From Epsilonproteobacteria bacterium UBA4036 (GTDB taxonomy: Bacteria > Campylobacterota > Campylobacteria > Campylobacterales > Arcobacteraceae): a stretch of DNA of 52,020 bases. The position numbers and the translations under genes were made by a program. The notes beneath the pieces are model-generated. The model saw only the letters and a program-made list of their open reading frames with translations, did no database searches and had not been told where the DNA came from. Shown here one piece after another: positions 25,912 to 33,141 of the stretch. The stretch is taken from contig DGAG01000004.1 of assembly GCA_002382325.1 (NCBI GenBank), positions 1 through 52,020 on the forward strand. Reading direction: 5' to 3'. Positions within the stretch are counted from its first letter, which is position 1, and each line of letters starts with the position of its first letter.

Positions 25912-26928
25912 ATGAAATACAATACAATCGATTTTAATGATAAAACAATTTTAATAACGGGCGGTGCTGGGTTTATTGGTTCTAACTTGGCATTTTATTT
26001 CCAAGAACATTTTCCTGCTGCTTTGGTAGTGGTGTTGGATTGTTTTCGAAGTGGGCAAACATTAAGCAACGGTAATTTAAAAAGCTTTGGGCACTATAAA
26101 AACCTTCTTGGCTTTAAAGGGGTGGTTATCAGTGGAGACATTAATGACAAAAAAATATTAAGAGAATTAGAAATAGAGTATAAATTTGATTATATTTTTC
26201 ATCAAGCGGCTATTTCTGATACAACGGCCAGTGAACAAGATTTGATGATTAAAACCAATGTCAATGCCTATGAAGATTTACTGCAATTAGCGATTAAACA
26301 TGGAGCTAATATGATTTATGCCAGTTCAGCAGCTACGTATGGAAATGCCCCCAGCCCTCAAACAGTAGGGTGTGAAAATCCTGGCAATGTGTATGGCTTT
26401 TCAAAATTGATGATGGATAACATCAGTGCAAAATACATTGAAGCGGGAGTGGGTATCTCAATTGTGGGATTGCGTTATTTCAATGTTTATGGACCAAGAG
26501 AGTTTTTTAAAAATAAAACGGCTTCAACGGTGGTACAATTTGGACACCAAATTTTAGCAGGACAAACGCCCAAACTTTTTGAAGGAAGCGATAAAATCTT
26601 ACGAGATTTTATCTATATTGAAGATGTGATTCAAGCCAATATTAAAGCGTGTGAACCCAAACGAAGTGGTGTATATAACGTAGGAACAGGAAAGGCTCGA
26701 AGTTTTCAAGATATTGCAGATATTTTGCAAAAAGAGCTTAAAACCAATTTGGGTACACACTATATCCCCAATCCTTTTGTCGGACAATATCAATTTCATA
26801 CCGAAGCCAATATTGAACAAACCGTTAAAATGCTTGATTTTAAACCTCGTTTTGAAATGGAAGAGGGAATTAAAGCTTACATTCCAGAAATCATTCGATT
26901 GTATGAAACAGAAGTTTTGACAAAGTAA
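25912..26928 (+). CDS. hldD: ADP-L-glycero-D-manno-heptose 6-epimerase
   Basis: A 338-aa SDR epimerase that finishes ADP-L-beta-D-heptose for LPS core. ILITGGAGFIGSNLAFYF is the NAD motif, FHQAAISDTTASEQD and YASSAATYGNA follow, and the catalytic Y-x3-K is in VYGFSK. LRYFNVYGPRE is the substrate-binding signature. ATG at 25912 is preferred to the in-frame TTG at 25885: it has GGAA about 5 bases upstream and gives the expected N-terminus. It is directly followed by a heptad array starting at its stop codon. Confidence 0.93.
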   Translation: MKYNTIDFNDKTILITGGAGFIGSNLAFYFQEHFPAALVVVLDCFRSGQTLSNGNLKSFGHYKNLLGFKGVVISGDINDKKILRELEIEYKFDYIFHQAAISDTTASEQDLMIKTNVNAYEDLLQLAIKHGANMIYASSAATYGNAPSPQTVGCENPGNVYGFSKLMMDNISAKYIEAGVGISIVGLRYFNVYGPREFFKNKTASTVVQFGHQILAGQTPKLFEGSDKILRDFIYIEDVIQANIKACEPKRSGVYNVGTGKARSFQDIADILQKELKTNLGTHYIPNPFVGQYQFHTEANIEQTVKMLDFKPRFEMEEGIKAYIPEIIRLYETEVLTK

Positions 26929-27020
26929 AGAGTGAAAAGTAAGAAGTAAGAAGTGAAAAGAAACGAAAGAAGAAAATGGAAAAAATAAACCACTCACCAC
27001 TCACCACTCACTACTCACCC
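26922..27020. repeat. Heptad inverted-repeat element, site 5, spanning the hldE start
   Basis: Left arm heptads of the form GTAAAGA, GTGAAAA, GTAAGAA, GTAAGAA, GTGAAAA run from the hldD stop region. The spacer (26966-26989) lacks the TGACTTT core and contains the hldE ATG. The right arm (26990-27020) is the complement of GTGAGTG/GTGAGTA units and is translated as HSPLTTHYSP at the HldE N-terminus. Confidence 0.78.
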
Positions 27021-28424
27021 AACATCCTTGTTGTCGGTGATTTAATGATAGACCACTATTTATGGGGAAAATGTGAACGTATTTCACCCGAAGCACCTGT
27101 TCAAGTTGTCGATGTACAAAAAGAAACCACTGTTTTGGGGGGAGCGGGAAATGTGATTAATAACTTGCTCTCTTTAGGAAGTCAAGTATGTGTTTTAAGT
27201 GTTATAGGCAAAGATGAAACAGCCAATGAACTTAAGCAGATGCTTCAAAGTGTGGGAGCAAAAAGTTTTTTAATTGAAGAAAGCAATCGAAAAACCTCTA
27301 AAAAGAGTCGAATCATGGCTTCTCACTCGCAAGTGGTGCGATTTGATAATGAGAGTAAAGAGGACATAGACTTATACTCTCAAAAACAACTTTTAGAAAA
27401 ATTTGAAGCCTGTGTCGCTTCGTTTGATATTGTTCTGTTTTCAGATTATGGTAAAGGGGTTTTAACACATAATTTATGCCAACAACTCATTGTTTGTGCT
27501 AAAAAGAACGGCAAAAAAGTGTTGGTTGACCCCAAAGGGAAAGATTACAGTAAGTATCAAGGGGCGTATCTTTTAACCCCCAATAAAAAAGAGGCACAAG
27601 AAGCCAGTAACATTAAAATAAACGATGAAACCTCGTTAAATGCGGCATTAATGAAACTCAAAGCAGTGGCTTCTTTAGAGGTTTCAATGATAACATTAAG
27701 TGAAGATGGGATTGCTTTTTTACACAACAATGAAGTCATCATTAAACCCACCGTTGCACGAGAAGTATATGATGTCACAGGGGCAGGTGATACCGTTTTA
27801 GCCTCTTTAGGATATGCTTTGGCGTTGCAAAATGATTTGGCTTCAAGCGTTGAATTTGCCAATTTAGCTGCAGGTGTGGTAGTAGGAAAACTTGGAAGTG
27901 CTACGGTGAGTTTAGATGAAATTGAAGAGTATAAATCCAGTTTGCACAAAAGTTCCATTGAACTGCACATTAAAACCTTTGATGAAATTGAAAAAGTTGT
28001 TTCACGATTAAAACAAAACAATAAAAAAGTGGTTTTTACCAATGGATGTTTTGATATTTTACACAAGGGTCATGTTAGCTATTTAAACGTGGCAAAAAGT
28101 TTTGGCGATGTGTTGATTTTAGGGCTTAATTCTGATGCAAGTGTCAAACGGCTTAAAGGAGAAAATCGACCCATTAACTGCCAAGACGATCGTGCGTATA
28201 TTTTAAGTGCATTGGAGTGTGTGGATTATGTGGTCATATTTGATGAAGACACTCCTTATGAACTGATTTATAAAATCAAACCCGATGTGTTGGTTAAAGG
28301 GGCAGATTATGAAGGCAAATGTGTCGTAGGAAGCGATATTGCTAAAGAGACTAAACTCGTAGAGTTTATTAACGGAAAAAGTACCACCAATACAATCAAT
28401 AAAATCAATGGAGTATCTCAATGA
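26976..28424 (+). CDS. hldE: Bifunctional heptose-7-phosphate kinase / heptose-1-phosphate adenylyltransferase
   Basis: A 482-aa two-domain enzyme. The PfkB-type kinase domain (about 17-320) has VVGDLMIDHYLWG, GGAGNVINNLLSLG and the catalytic GAGDTVLASLG. The cytidylyltransferase-fold domain (about 345-475) has FTNGCFDILHKGHVSYL and RLKGENRPIN. It phosphorylates heptose-7-P and later adds AMP. Residues 6-15 (HSPLTTHYSP) are encoded by the heptad arm, so the ancestral start was probably near NILVVGD. It shares an ATGA overlap with gmhA. Confidence 0.93.
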   Translation: MEKINHSPLTTHYSPNILVVGDLMIDHYLWGKCERISPEAPVQVVDVQKETTVLGGAGNVINNLLSLGSQVCVLSVIGKDETANELKQMLQSVGAKSFLIEESNRKTSKKSRIMASHSQVVRFDNESKEDIDLYSQKQLLEKFEACVASFDIVLFSDYGKGVLTHNLCQQLIVCAKKNGKKVLVDPKGKDYSKYQGAYLLTPNKKEAQEASNIKINDETSLNAALMKLKAVASLEVSMITLSEDGIAFLHNNEVIIKPTVAREVYDVTGAGDTVLASLGYALALQNDLASSVEFANLAAGVVVGKLGSATVSLDEIEEYKSSLHKSSIELHIKTFDEIEKVVSRLKQNNKKVVFTNGCFDILHKGHVSYLNVAKSFGDVLILGLNSDASVKRLKGENRPINCQDDRAYILSALECVDYVVIFDEDTPYELIYKIKPDVLVKGADYEGKCVVGSDIAKETKLVEFINGKSTTNTINKINGVSQ

Positions 28425-28990
28425 AAGATGTTATAAAAAATGAATTTATGTCGCATTTACAAACCATTCAAACCGTGATTGAAACCATGCAAGAAGAGAT
28501 AGAAAAAGCTTCATTAATGGCAGTTGAAACACTTAAAAATGGCAATAAAATTTTACTGTGTGGAAACGGAGGAAGTGCAGCTGATGCTCAACATATTGCA
28601 GCCGAACTCACAGGTCGATATAAAACCGAACGACGAGGGCTTCCTGCGATTGCTTTAACAACCGATACAAGTGCTTTAACAGCCATTGGAAATGATTATG
28701 GCTATGACAGAGTTTTTGACCGACAAGTGGAAAGTTTGGCAGTCAAAGGGGATTTAATCATAGGTATTAGTACCAGTGGAAACAGCTTCAATGTGATTAA
28801 TGCGTTTAAAGTCGCCAAAGAAATAGGGTGCAAAACTTTAGGATTAAGTGGACGAGATGGTGGAGCTATGAATGAGTGGTGCGATTTAAATGTGGTAGTT
28901 CCTTCAAATAACACACCAAGAATCCAAGAGATGCATATTTTATTTGCACATACTATTTGTCAAATTATTGATGATGAATTTACAAATTAG
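28421..28990 (+). CDS. gmhA: Phosphoheptose isomerase
   Basis: A 189-aa SIS-domain enzyme converting sedoheptulose-7-P to D-glycero-D-manno-heptose-7-P, the first step of ADP-heptose synthesis. GNGGSAADAQHIAAELTGRY, TERRGLPAIALTTDTSALTA and ISTSGNSFNVINA are the family motifs, and EMHILFAHTICQIID is the C-terminal helix with the catalytic His. It is translationally coupled to hldE. Its TAG stop is the first three bases of a heptad array. Confidence 0.94.
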   Translation: MKDVIKNEFMSHLQTIQTVIETMQEEIEKASLMAVETLKNGNKILLCGNGGSAADAQHIAAELTGRYKTERRGLPAIALTTDTSALTAIGNDYGYDRVFDRQVESLAVKGDLIIGISTSGNSFNVINAFKVAKEIGCKTLGLSGRDGGAMNEWCDLNVVVPSNNTPRIQEMHILFAHTICQIIDDEFTN

Positions 28991-29072
28991 TGAGTAGTGA
29001 GTAGTGAGTAGTGAAGCGATGTGACTTTATTCACCTCTTACCACTCACCACTCACCACTTACCATTTACCAT
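28988..29072. repeat. Heptad inverted-repeat element, site 6
   Basis: Four heptads (TAGTGAG three times, TAGTGAA) begin at the gmhA stop codon. The spacer GCGATGTGACTTTAT follows, then complementary heptads (TCACCTCTTACCACTCACCA and onward) to 29072. It fills the whole gmhA-apt gap except for the apt ribosome-binding site AGAGGAA. Confidence 0.82.
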
Positions 29073-29089
29073 TAAAATAAAGAGGAAAA

Positions 29090-29641
29090 ATGAGTAAAGT
29101 ATTAAACGAAGATGAAAAACAGTATTTATTGGACAGTATTCGAGATGTGGTGGATTTTCCTAAACCGGGGATTGTGTTTAAAGATATTACGACATTATTA
29201 AATAACAAAGAAGCATTTGCTTTTTTAATGAACCATTTAGAAGAGCGATATAAAAGTTATCATTTGGAGTATGTCGCAGGAATTGACAGCCGTGGTTTTA
29301 TTTTTGGAGCGGCATTGGCGGACAGATTGGGAATTGGTTTTGTGCCCATTCGAAAACGAGGAAAACTCCCCGGAACGACTATTTGTGAAAAATATGAGTT
29401 GGAGTATGGGTTTGATGAAGTTGAAATCCATATTGATGCGTTTAATAACAAAGTGGGAGCAAAAGTTTTACTCATTGATGATTTAATTGCCACAGGTGGA
29501 ACCGCTGTTGCTTCTTCAAAATTGGTTGTGGATACCAAAGCTCATTTGGTTGAAGTCTGTTTTTTAATGAGTTTAGAGTTTTTAAATGGCACAAAACGAG
29601 TAGGAAAAGTGGCCCCTGTTTATTCGGTGCTGGAAATTTAG
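29090..29641 (+). CDS. apt: Adenine phosphoribosyltransferase
   Basis: A 183-aa type I phosphoribosyltransferase that salvages adenine to AMP using PRPP. IRDVVDFPKPGIVFKDIT is the typical Apt N-terminus, GIDSRGFIFGAALA binds adenine, RKRGKLPGTT is the flexible loop and VLLIDDLIATGGTA is the PRPP-binding motif. The start ATG has AGAGGAA upstream. A shorter variant hairpin follows its stop. Confidence 0.95.
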   Translation: MSKVLNEDEKQYLLDSIRDVVDFPKPGIVFKDITTLLNNKEAFAFLMNHLEERYKSYHLEYVAGIDSRGFIFGAALADRLGIGFVPIRKRGKLPGTTICEKYELEYGFDEVEIHIDAFNNKVGAKVLLIDDLIATGGTAVASSKLVVDTKAHLVEVCFLMSLEFLNGTKRVGKVAPVYSVLEI

Positions 29642-29651
29642 AATAGTGAAA

Positions 29652-29688
29652 AGTAACGAGTGATGAAAAAGACTTGTTACTCGTTACT
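29652..29688. repeat. Short variant heptad hairpin, site 7
   Basis: AGTAACGAGT (29652-29661) pairs perfectly with ACTCGTTACT (29679-29688). The flanks (TAGTGAA before, CTCAC after) look like single heptads, and the loop contains AAAAGACTTG, a partial match to the TGACTTT core of the other elements. It lies between apt and trpB and appears to be a reduced member of the same family. Confidence 0.65.
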
Positions 29689-29705
29689 CTCACAAAAGGA
29701 AAAAT

Positions 29706-30914
29706 ATGAATAATTTTTACATCCCCAAGCCAAGTGTTTTTGACCCTGTTAATGGGCATTTTGGCATTTTTGGTGGTCGATTTGTTCCTGAAACATTGAT
29801 GCCATCACTCTTAGAGTTAGAAGAACAGTACAATAAATACCGATTTGATACAACATTTTGGGCAGAAGTGAATGCCTTATTAAAAGATTATGTTGGGCGA
29901 GAAAATCCACTTTATTTGGCTAAAAATATCAGTGAAGAAATAGGCGCTAAGGTTTATTTAAAACGTGAAGATTTAAACCATACAGGAGCACATAAGGTTA
30001 ATAATACCATTGCTCAAGCCATTTTAGCTAAACGTATGGGCAAAACGAAAGTCATTGCTGAAACAGGAGCTGGACAACATGGCGTTGCTACTGCAACGGT
30101 GGCGGCACTTTTGGGCTTAGAGTGTACGGTGTTTATGGGGGCAAAAGATGTGGCACGTCAAGAGCTTAATGTCTTTCGGATGAAGCTTTTAGGTGCTAAA
30201 GTGGTTTCTGTAGAAAATGGCAGTAAAACTCTTAAAGATGCGATGAATGAAGCCATTCGTTATTGGGTAACCAATGCAAGAGATACGTTTTATATCATAG
30301 GAACAGTTGCTGGTCCTCATCCGTATCCTATGATGGTAAGAGATTTTCAAGCCATTATTGGATGGGAAGCCAGACGGCAATTTTTAGATAAAGAAGGGAA
30401 ATTGCCGGATTTTGTGGTCGCATGTATTGGTGGTGGAAGCAATGCCATTGGCATTTTTTCACACTTTTTAGAAGATAAAGAAACGACGTGTGTGGGAATA
30501 GAAGCCGGTGGATTAGGCTTAGATACTAACAAACATGGCTGTTCTTTAGAAAAAGGAAGCCCTGGTGTTTTACACGGACAAATGAGTTATTTGCTTCAAG
30601 ATGAAGATGGGCAAGTCCTTGAAGCCCATAGTATCAGTGCTGGGCTTGATTATCCTGGTATTGGTCCAGAACACAGTTTCCATAAAGATAATCAAAGTGT
30701 CAAATATGATTCCATTACCGATGATGAAGCGTTAGATGCTTTTGTTTGGTTAAGTCAAAAAGAGGGTATCATCCCTGCGTTTGAAAGTTCACATGCCATT
30801 GCATATTTAAAAAAAGCCAAAGAGAACTTAAAAGGAAAAACGGTCATTATCAATCTTTCTGGTCGAGGGGATAAAGATATGGCACAAGCACAGCAACTTA
30901 TAAAATTTAATTAG
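29706..30914 (+). CDS. trpB: Tryptophan synthase beta subunit
   Basis: A 402-aa PLP enzyme that joins indole and serine to tryptophan. KREDLNHTGAHKVNN carries the PLP lysine, ETGAGQHGVATATVAALLG and GGGSNAIGIFSHFLED are the ammonium/PLP phosphate loops and NLSGRGDKD is near the end. The GAHKVNN form is TrpB1-like. No trpA is adjacent; it stands alone with apt and dedA, so trpA must be elsewhere. Confidence 0.96.
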   Translation: MNNFYIPKPSVFDPVNGHFGIFGGRFVPETLMPSLLELEEQYNKYRFDTTFWAEVNALLKDYVGRENPLYLAKNISEEIGAKVYLKREDLNHTGAHKVNNTIAQAILAKRMGKTKVIAETGAGQHGVATATVAALLGLECTVFMGAKDVARQELNVFRMKLLGAKVVSVENGSKTLKDAMNEAIRYWVTNARDTFYIIGTVAGPHPYPMMVRDFQAIIGWEARRQFLDKEGKLPDFVVACIGGGSNAIGIFSHFLEDKETTCVGIEAGGLGLDTNKHGCSLEKGSPGVLHGQMSYLLQDEDGQVLEAHSISAGLDYPGIGPEHSFHKDNQSVKYDSITDDEALDAFVWLSQKEGIIPAFESSHAIAYLKKAKENLKGKTVIINLSGRGDKDMAQAQQLIKFN

Positions 30915-30921
30915 GAATCGT

Positions 30922-31599
30922 ATGCAAAAAAATTTAAAAAAACACTCAGGAAAAATTTTTGCAATTGTTGTAGTGACGTTTGCACTTTTTTTAATTTACA
31001 ATTTATACCATGCCCCAGGTGAGGCAATCGATGATAAGTTTGTACATTTACTTAAAACGCACGGCTATGTTATTTTATTTGCATGGAGTATTTTAGAGGG
31101 AGAAGCCGGGCTTATTATGGCTGGGCTTCTTTCTCATACAGGCGATATGAATCTCTATTTGGCGATTTTTATTGCAGGGTTGGGTGGTTTTGCAGGCGAT
31201 CAAATCTATTTTTATATTGGACGATTCAACAAAGGGTATGTCCATCGTAAATTTAAAGGGCAAAGACGTAAATTTGCACTGGCACATATTTTACTTAAAA
31301 AACACGGTTGGCCCATTATTTTTGTCCAACGCTACATGTATGGAATGCGTACGGTGATTCCTATTTCTATTGGACTCACACGTTACGATGCCAAAACGTT
31401 TGCTTTTATTAATTTAATCAGTGCTTGGTGTTGGGCGGCTATTACGATTGTGCCGGCGTGGTATTTTGGTGAACAAATTCTGCAAGTGATTGTTTGGGCA
31501 AAAGAGCATTGGTATTTAGCCTTGCCATTTGCAGTGATTGTCGGTGGAGGAATTTTATATTACTTCAGTTATGTAACGAAAAAAAAGGATACTAAATGA
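30922..31599 (+). CDS. DedA-family membrane protein
   Basis: A 225-aa inner-membrane protein with about five hydrophobic segments. ILEGEAGLIMAGLLSHTGDM, AGLGGFAGDQIYFYIGRF and the Arg-containing QRYMYGMRTVIPISIGLTRY are the DedA/VTT signature; proteins of this family act as lipid scramblases, some for undecaprenyl phosphate. It starts 8 bases after trpB and overlaps pepA by four bases. The particular lipid substrate is unknown. Confidence 0.9.
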   Translation: MQKNLKKHSGKIFAIVVVTFALFLIYNLYHAPGEAIDDKFVHLLKTHGYVILFAWSILEGEAGLIMAGLLSHTGDMNLYLAIFIAGLGGFAGDQIYFYIGRFNKGYVHRKFKGQRRKFALAHILLKKHGWPIIFVQRYMYGMRTVIPISIGLTRYDAKTFAFINLISAWCWAAITIVPAWYFGEQILQVIVWAKEHWYLALPFAVIVGGGILYYFSYVTKKKDTK

Positions 31600-33023
31600 A
31601 TGTCAGTTTAATACAAAACAGCGATAAGTTAAAATATGATATTGAAATTATACTTATGTTTAAAAAAGAGTTTGAAAAGAGTTCTTTCAAAGAGAAAAAA
31701 CTTTTAAAAGAGCTTAATTTTAAAGCACAAGATGAAGAAGTGGTTTTTTTGCCTGAAAGTAAAAAGATTTTTGTGGGGTGTGAAGAGAACAGTTATGAAT
31801 CTTTAGCCATTTCGATGTCAGCTGCGGTTAAAAAGTTTCAAGCCACGCAATTTAAAACGGCATATATTAAACTGTGTAAAGAAGAACAACAATCACTTAA
31901 AGCATTTACTCAAGGTGCCATTTTAGGTTCGTACACGTTTACAAAATATAAAAAAGAAGAAAAAAAAGTTGAACAAGAGCTGATTTTAGTGGCTTCAAAT
32001 GACTTAAAAGAGTTAAGTTCACTCTTTAATGAAGCCGTTATTGTAGCAAACAGTGTAAATAAAACGCGTGATTTTGTCAATACCACACCCGATGATTTTT
32101 ACCCAAAAATTATGGCAAAAGAGGCCAAAAAAATTGCCAAAGCCAATGAGTTAGAGTATGCTGTGTATGGAGATAAGTATTTAAAGAAAAACAAAATGAT
32201 GTCTATGTACAGCGTAGGACGAGCATCAAGACATGAGTCTAAATTGATTCATCTGACCTATAAACCCAAAGATGCCAAGAAAAAAGCAGTGCTTATTGGA
32301 AAAGGCTTGACGTATGACAGCGGTGGTTTGTCGTTAAAACCCAGCGATTTTATGGTGACCATGAAAAGCGATAAATCAGGTGGTTGTGCGGTATTAAATA
32401 TCATTGAAGCGGCAAGTAAACTTAAACTGCCCATTGAAATTCATGCCATTGTGGGTGCGGTTGAAAATATGATTGGAGGAGATGCATTTAAACCCGATGA
32501 TGTACTTAAAGCCAAAAATGGAAAAACCATTGAAGTGCGAAATACTGATGCCGAAGGTCGATTGGTATTGGCTGATTGTTTGTGTTATGCACAAGATGAG
32601 ATTCAAGACATTGATTATATTTTTGATTATGCTACGCTAACGGGTGCAAGTGTAGTGGGAGTGGGAGAATACACCACTTCAATTATGGGTAACAGCCAAA
32701 TGCTTAAATGTCATGCCGTACAAAGTGCGATTAATGCAGGAGAATACGCCACAAGTTTGCCTTTTAATCGATTTTTGAGAAAAACCATTAAATCTGAAAT
32801 CGCCGATGTGTGTAACATTGCCAATACCAGATACGGTGGGGCAATTACTGCGGGGTTGTTTTTAGACCATTTTGTCTATGAACAAAATAAAGATAAGTGG
32901 TTACACTTTGATATAGCAGGCCCTGCTTACGTTGAAAAAGCGTGGGGATATAACCCTCATGGAGCAAGTGGAGCAGGGGTGAGAATGAGCATTGAACTGT
33001 TAAAAGAGTTGGCTTTAAAATAA
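31596..33023 (+). CDS. pepA: Leucyl aminopeptidase (M17 family)
   Basis: A 475-aa M17 metallo-aminopeptidase. The C-terminal catalytic domain has GKGLTYDSGGLSLKPSDFM with the metal-binding Asp, MKSDKSGGCAVL with metal and catalytic Lys, and NTDAEGRLVLADCL with Asp/Glu ligands and Arg. The N-terminal macro-like domain is shorter and divergent. It is the last gene of this transcription block: a strong terminator follows 8 bases after the stop. Confidence 0.95.
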   Translation: MNVSLIQNSDKLKYDIEIILMFKKEFEKSSFKEKKLLKELNFKAQDEEVVFLPESKKIFVGCEENSYESLAISMSAAVKKFQATQFKTAYIKLCKEEQQSLKAFTQGAILGSYTFTKYKKEEKKVEQELILVASNDLKELSSLFNEAVIVANSVNKTRDFVNTTPDDFYPKIMAKEAKKIAKANELEYAVYGDKYLKKNKMMSMYSVGRASRHESKLIHLTYKPKDAKKKAVLIGKGLTYDSGGLSLKPSDFMVTMKSDKSGGCAVLNIIEAASKLKLPIEIHAIVGAVENMIGGDAFKPDDVLKAKNGKTIEVRNTDAEGRLVLADCLCYAQDEIQDIDYIFDYATLTGASVVGVGEYTTSIMGNSQMLKCHAVQSAINAGEYATSLPFNRFLRKTIKSEIADVCNIANTRYGGAITAGLFLDHFVYEQNKDKWLHFDIAGPAYVEKAWGYNPHGASGAGVRMSIELLKELALK

Positions 33024-33030
33024 CCATTTT

Positions 33031-33066
33031 AGGCAAATCCAAGCAATTTGGATTTGCCTCTTTTTT
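33031..33066 (+). terminator. Rho-independent terminator after pepA
   Basis: A 12-bp stem AGGCAAATCCAA / TTGGATTTGCCT (33031-33042 with 33048-33059) with a 5-base loop is followed by C and a run of six T. It ends the trpB-dedA-pepA block. Confidence 0.92.
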
Positions 33067-33141
33067 GTCTCTTTTTTCATTTTGTGAGGCGTTTGCGAAA
33101 GTAAAAGTGTAAAATATATACAAAAAAAATTAGGCTTACCT

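Noticed and set aside
28988..29072. Heptad hairpins as ordinary rho-independent terminators
   Set aside because: No T-run follows the right arms, and similar elements lie inside coding starts and in a divergent gap.
22075..29688. Heptad arrays as a CRISPR array
   Set aside because: Units are 7 bp with no unique spacers of regular length, and arms are complementary; no cas gene is seen.
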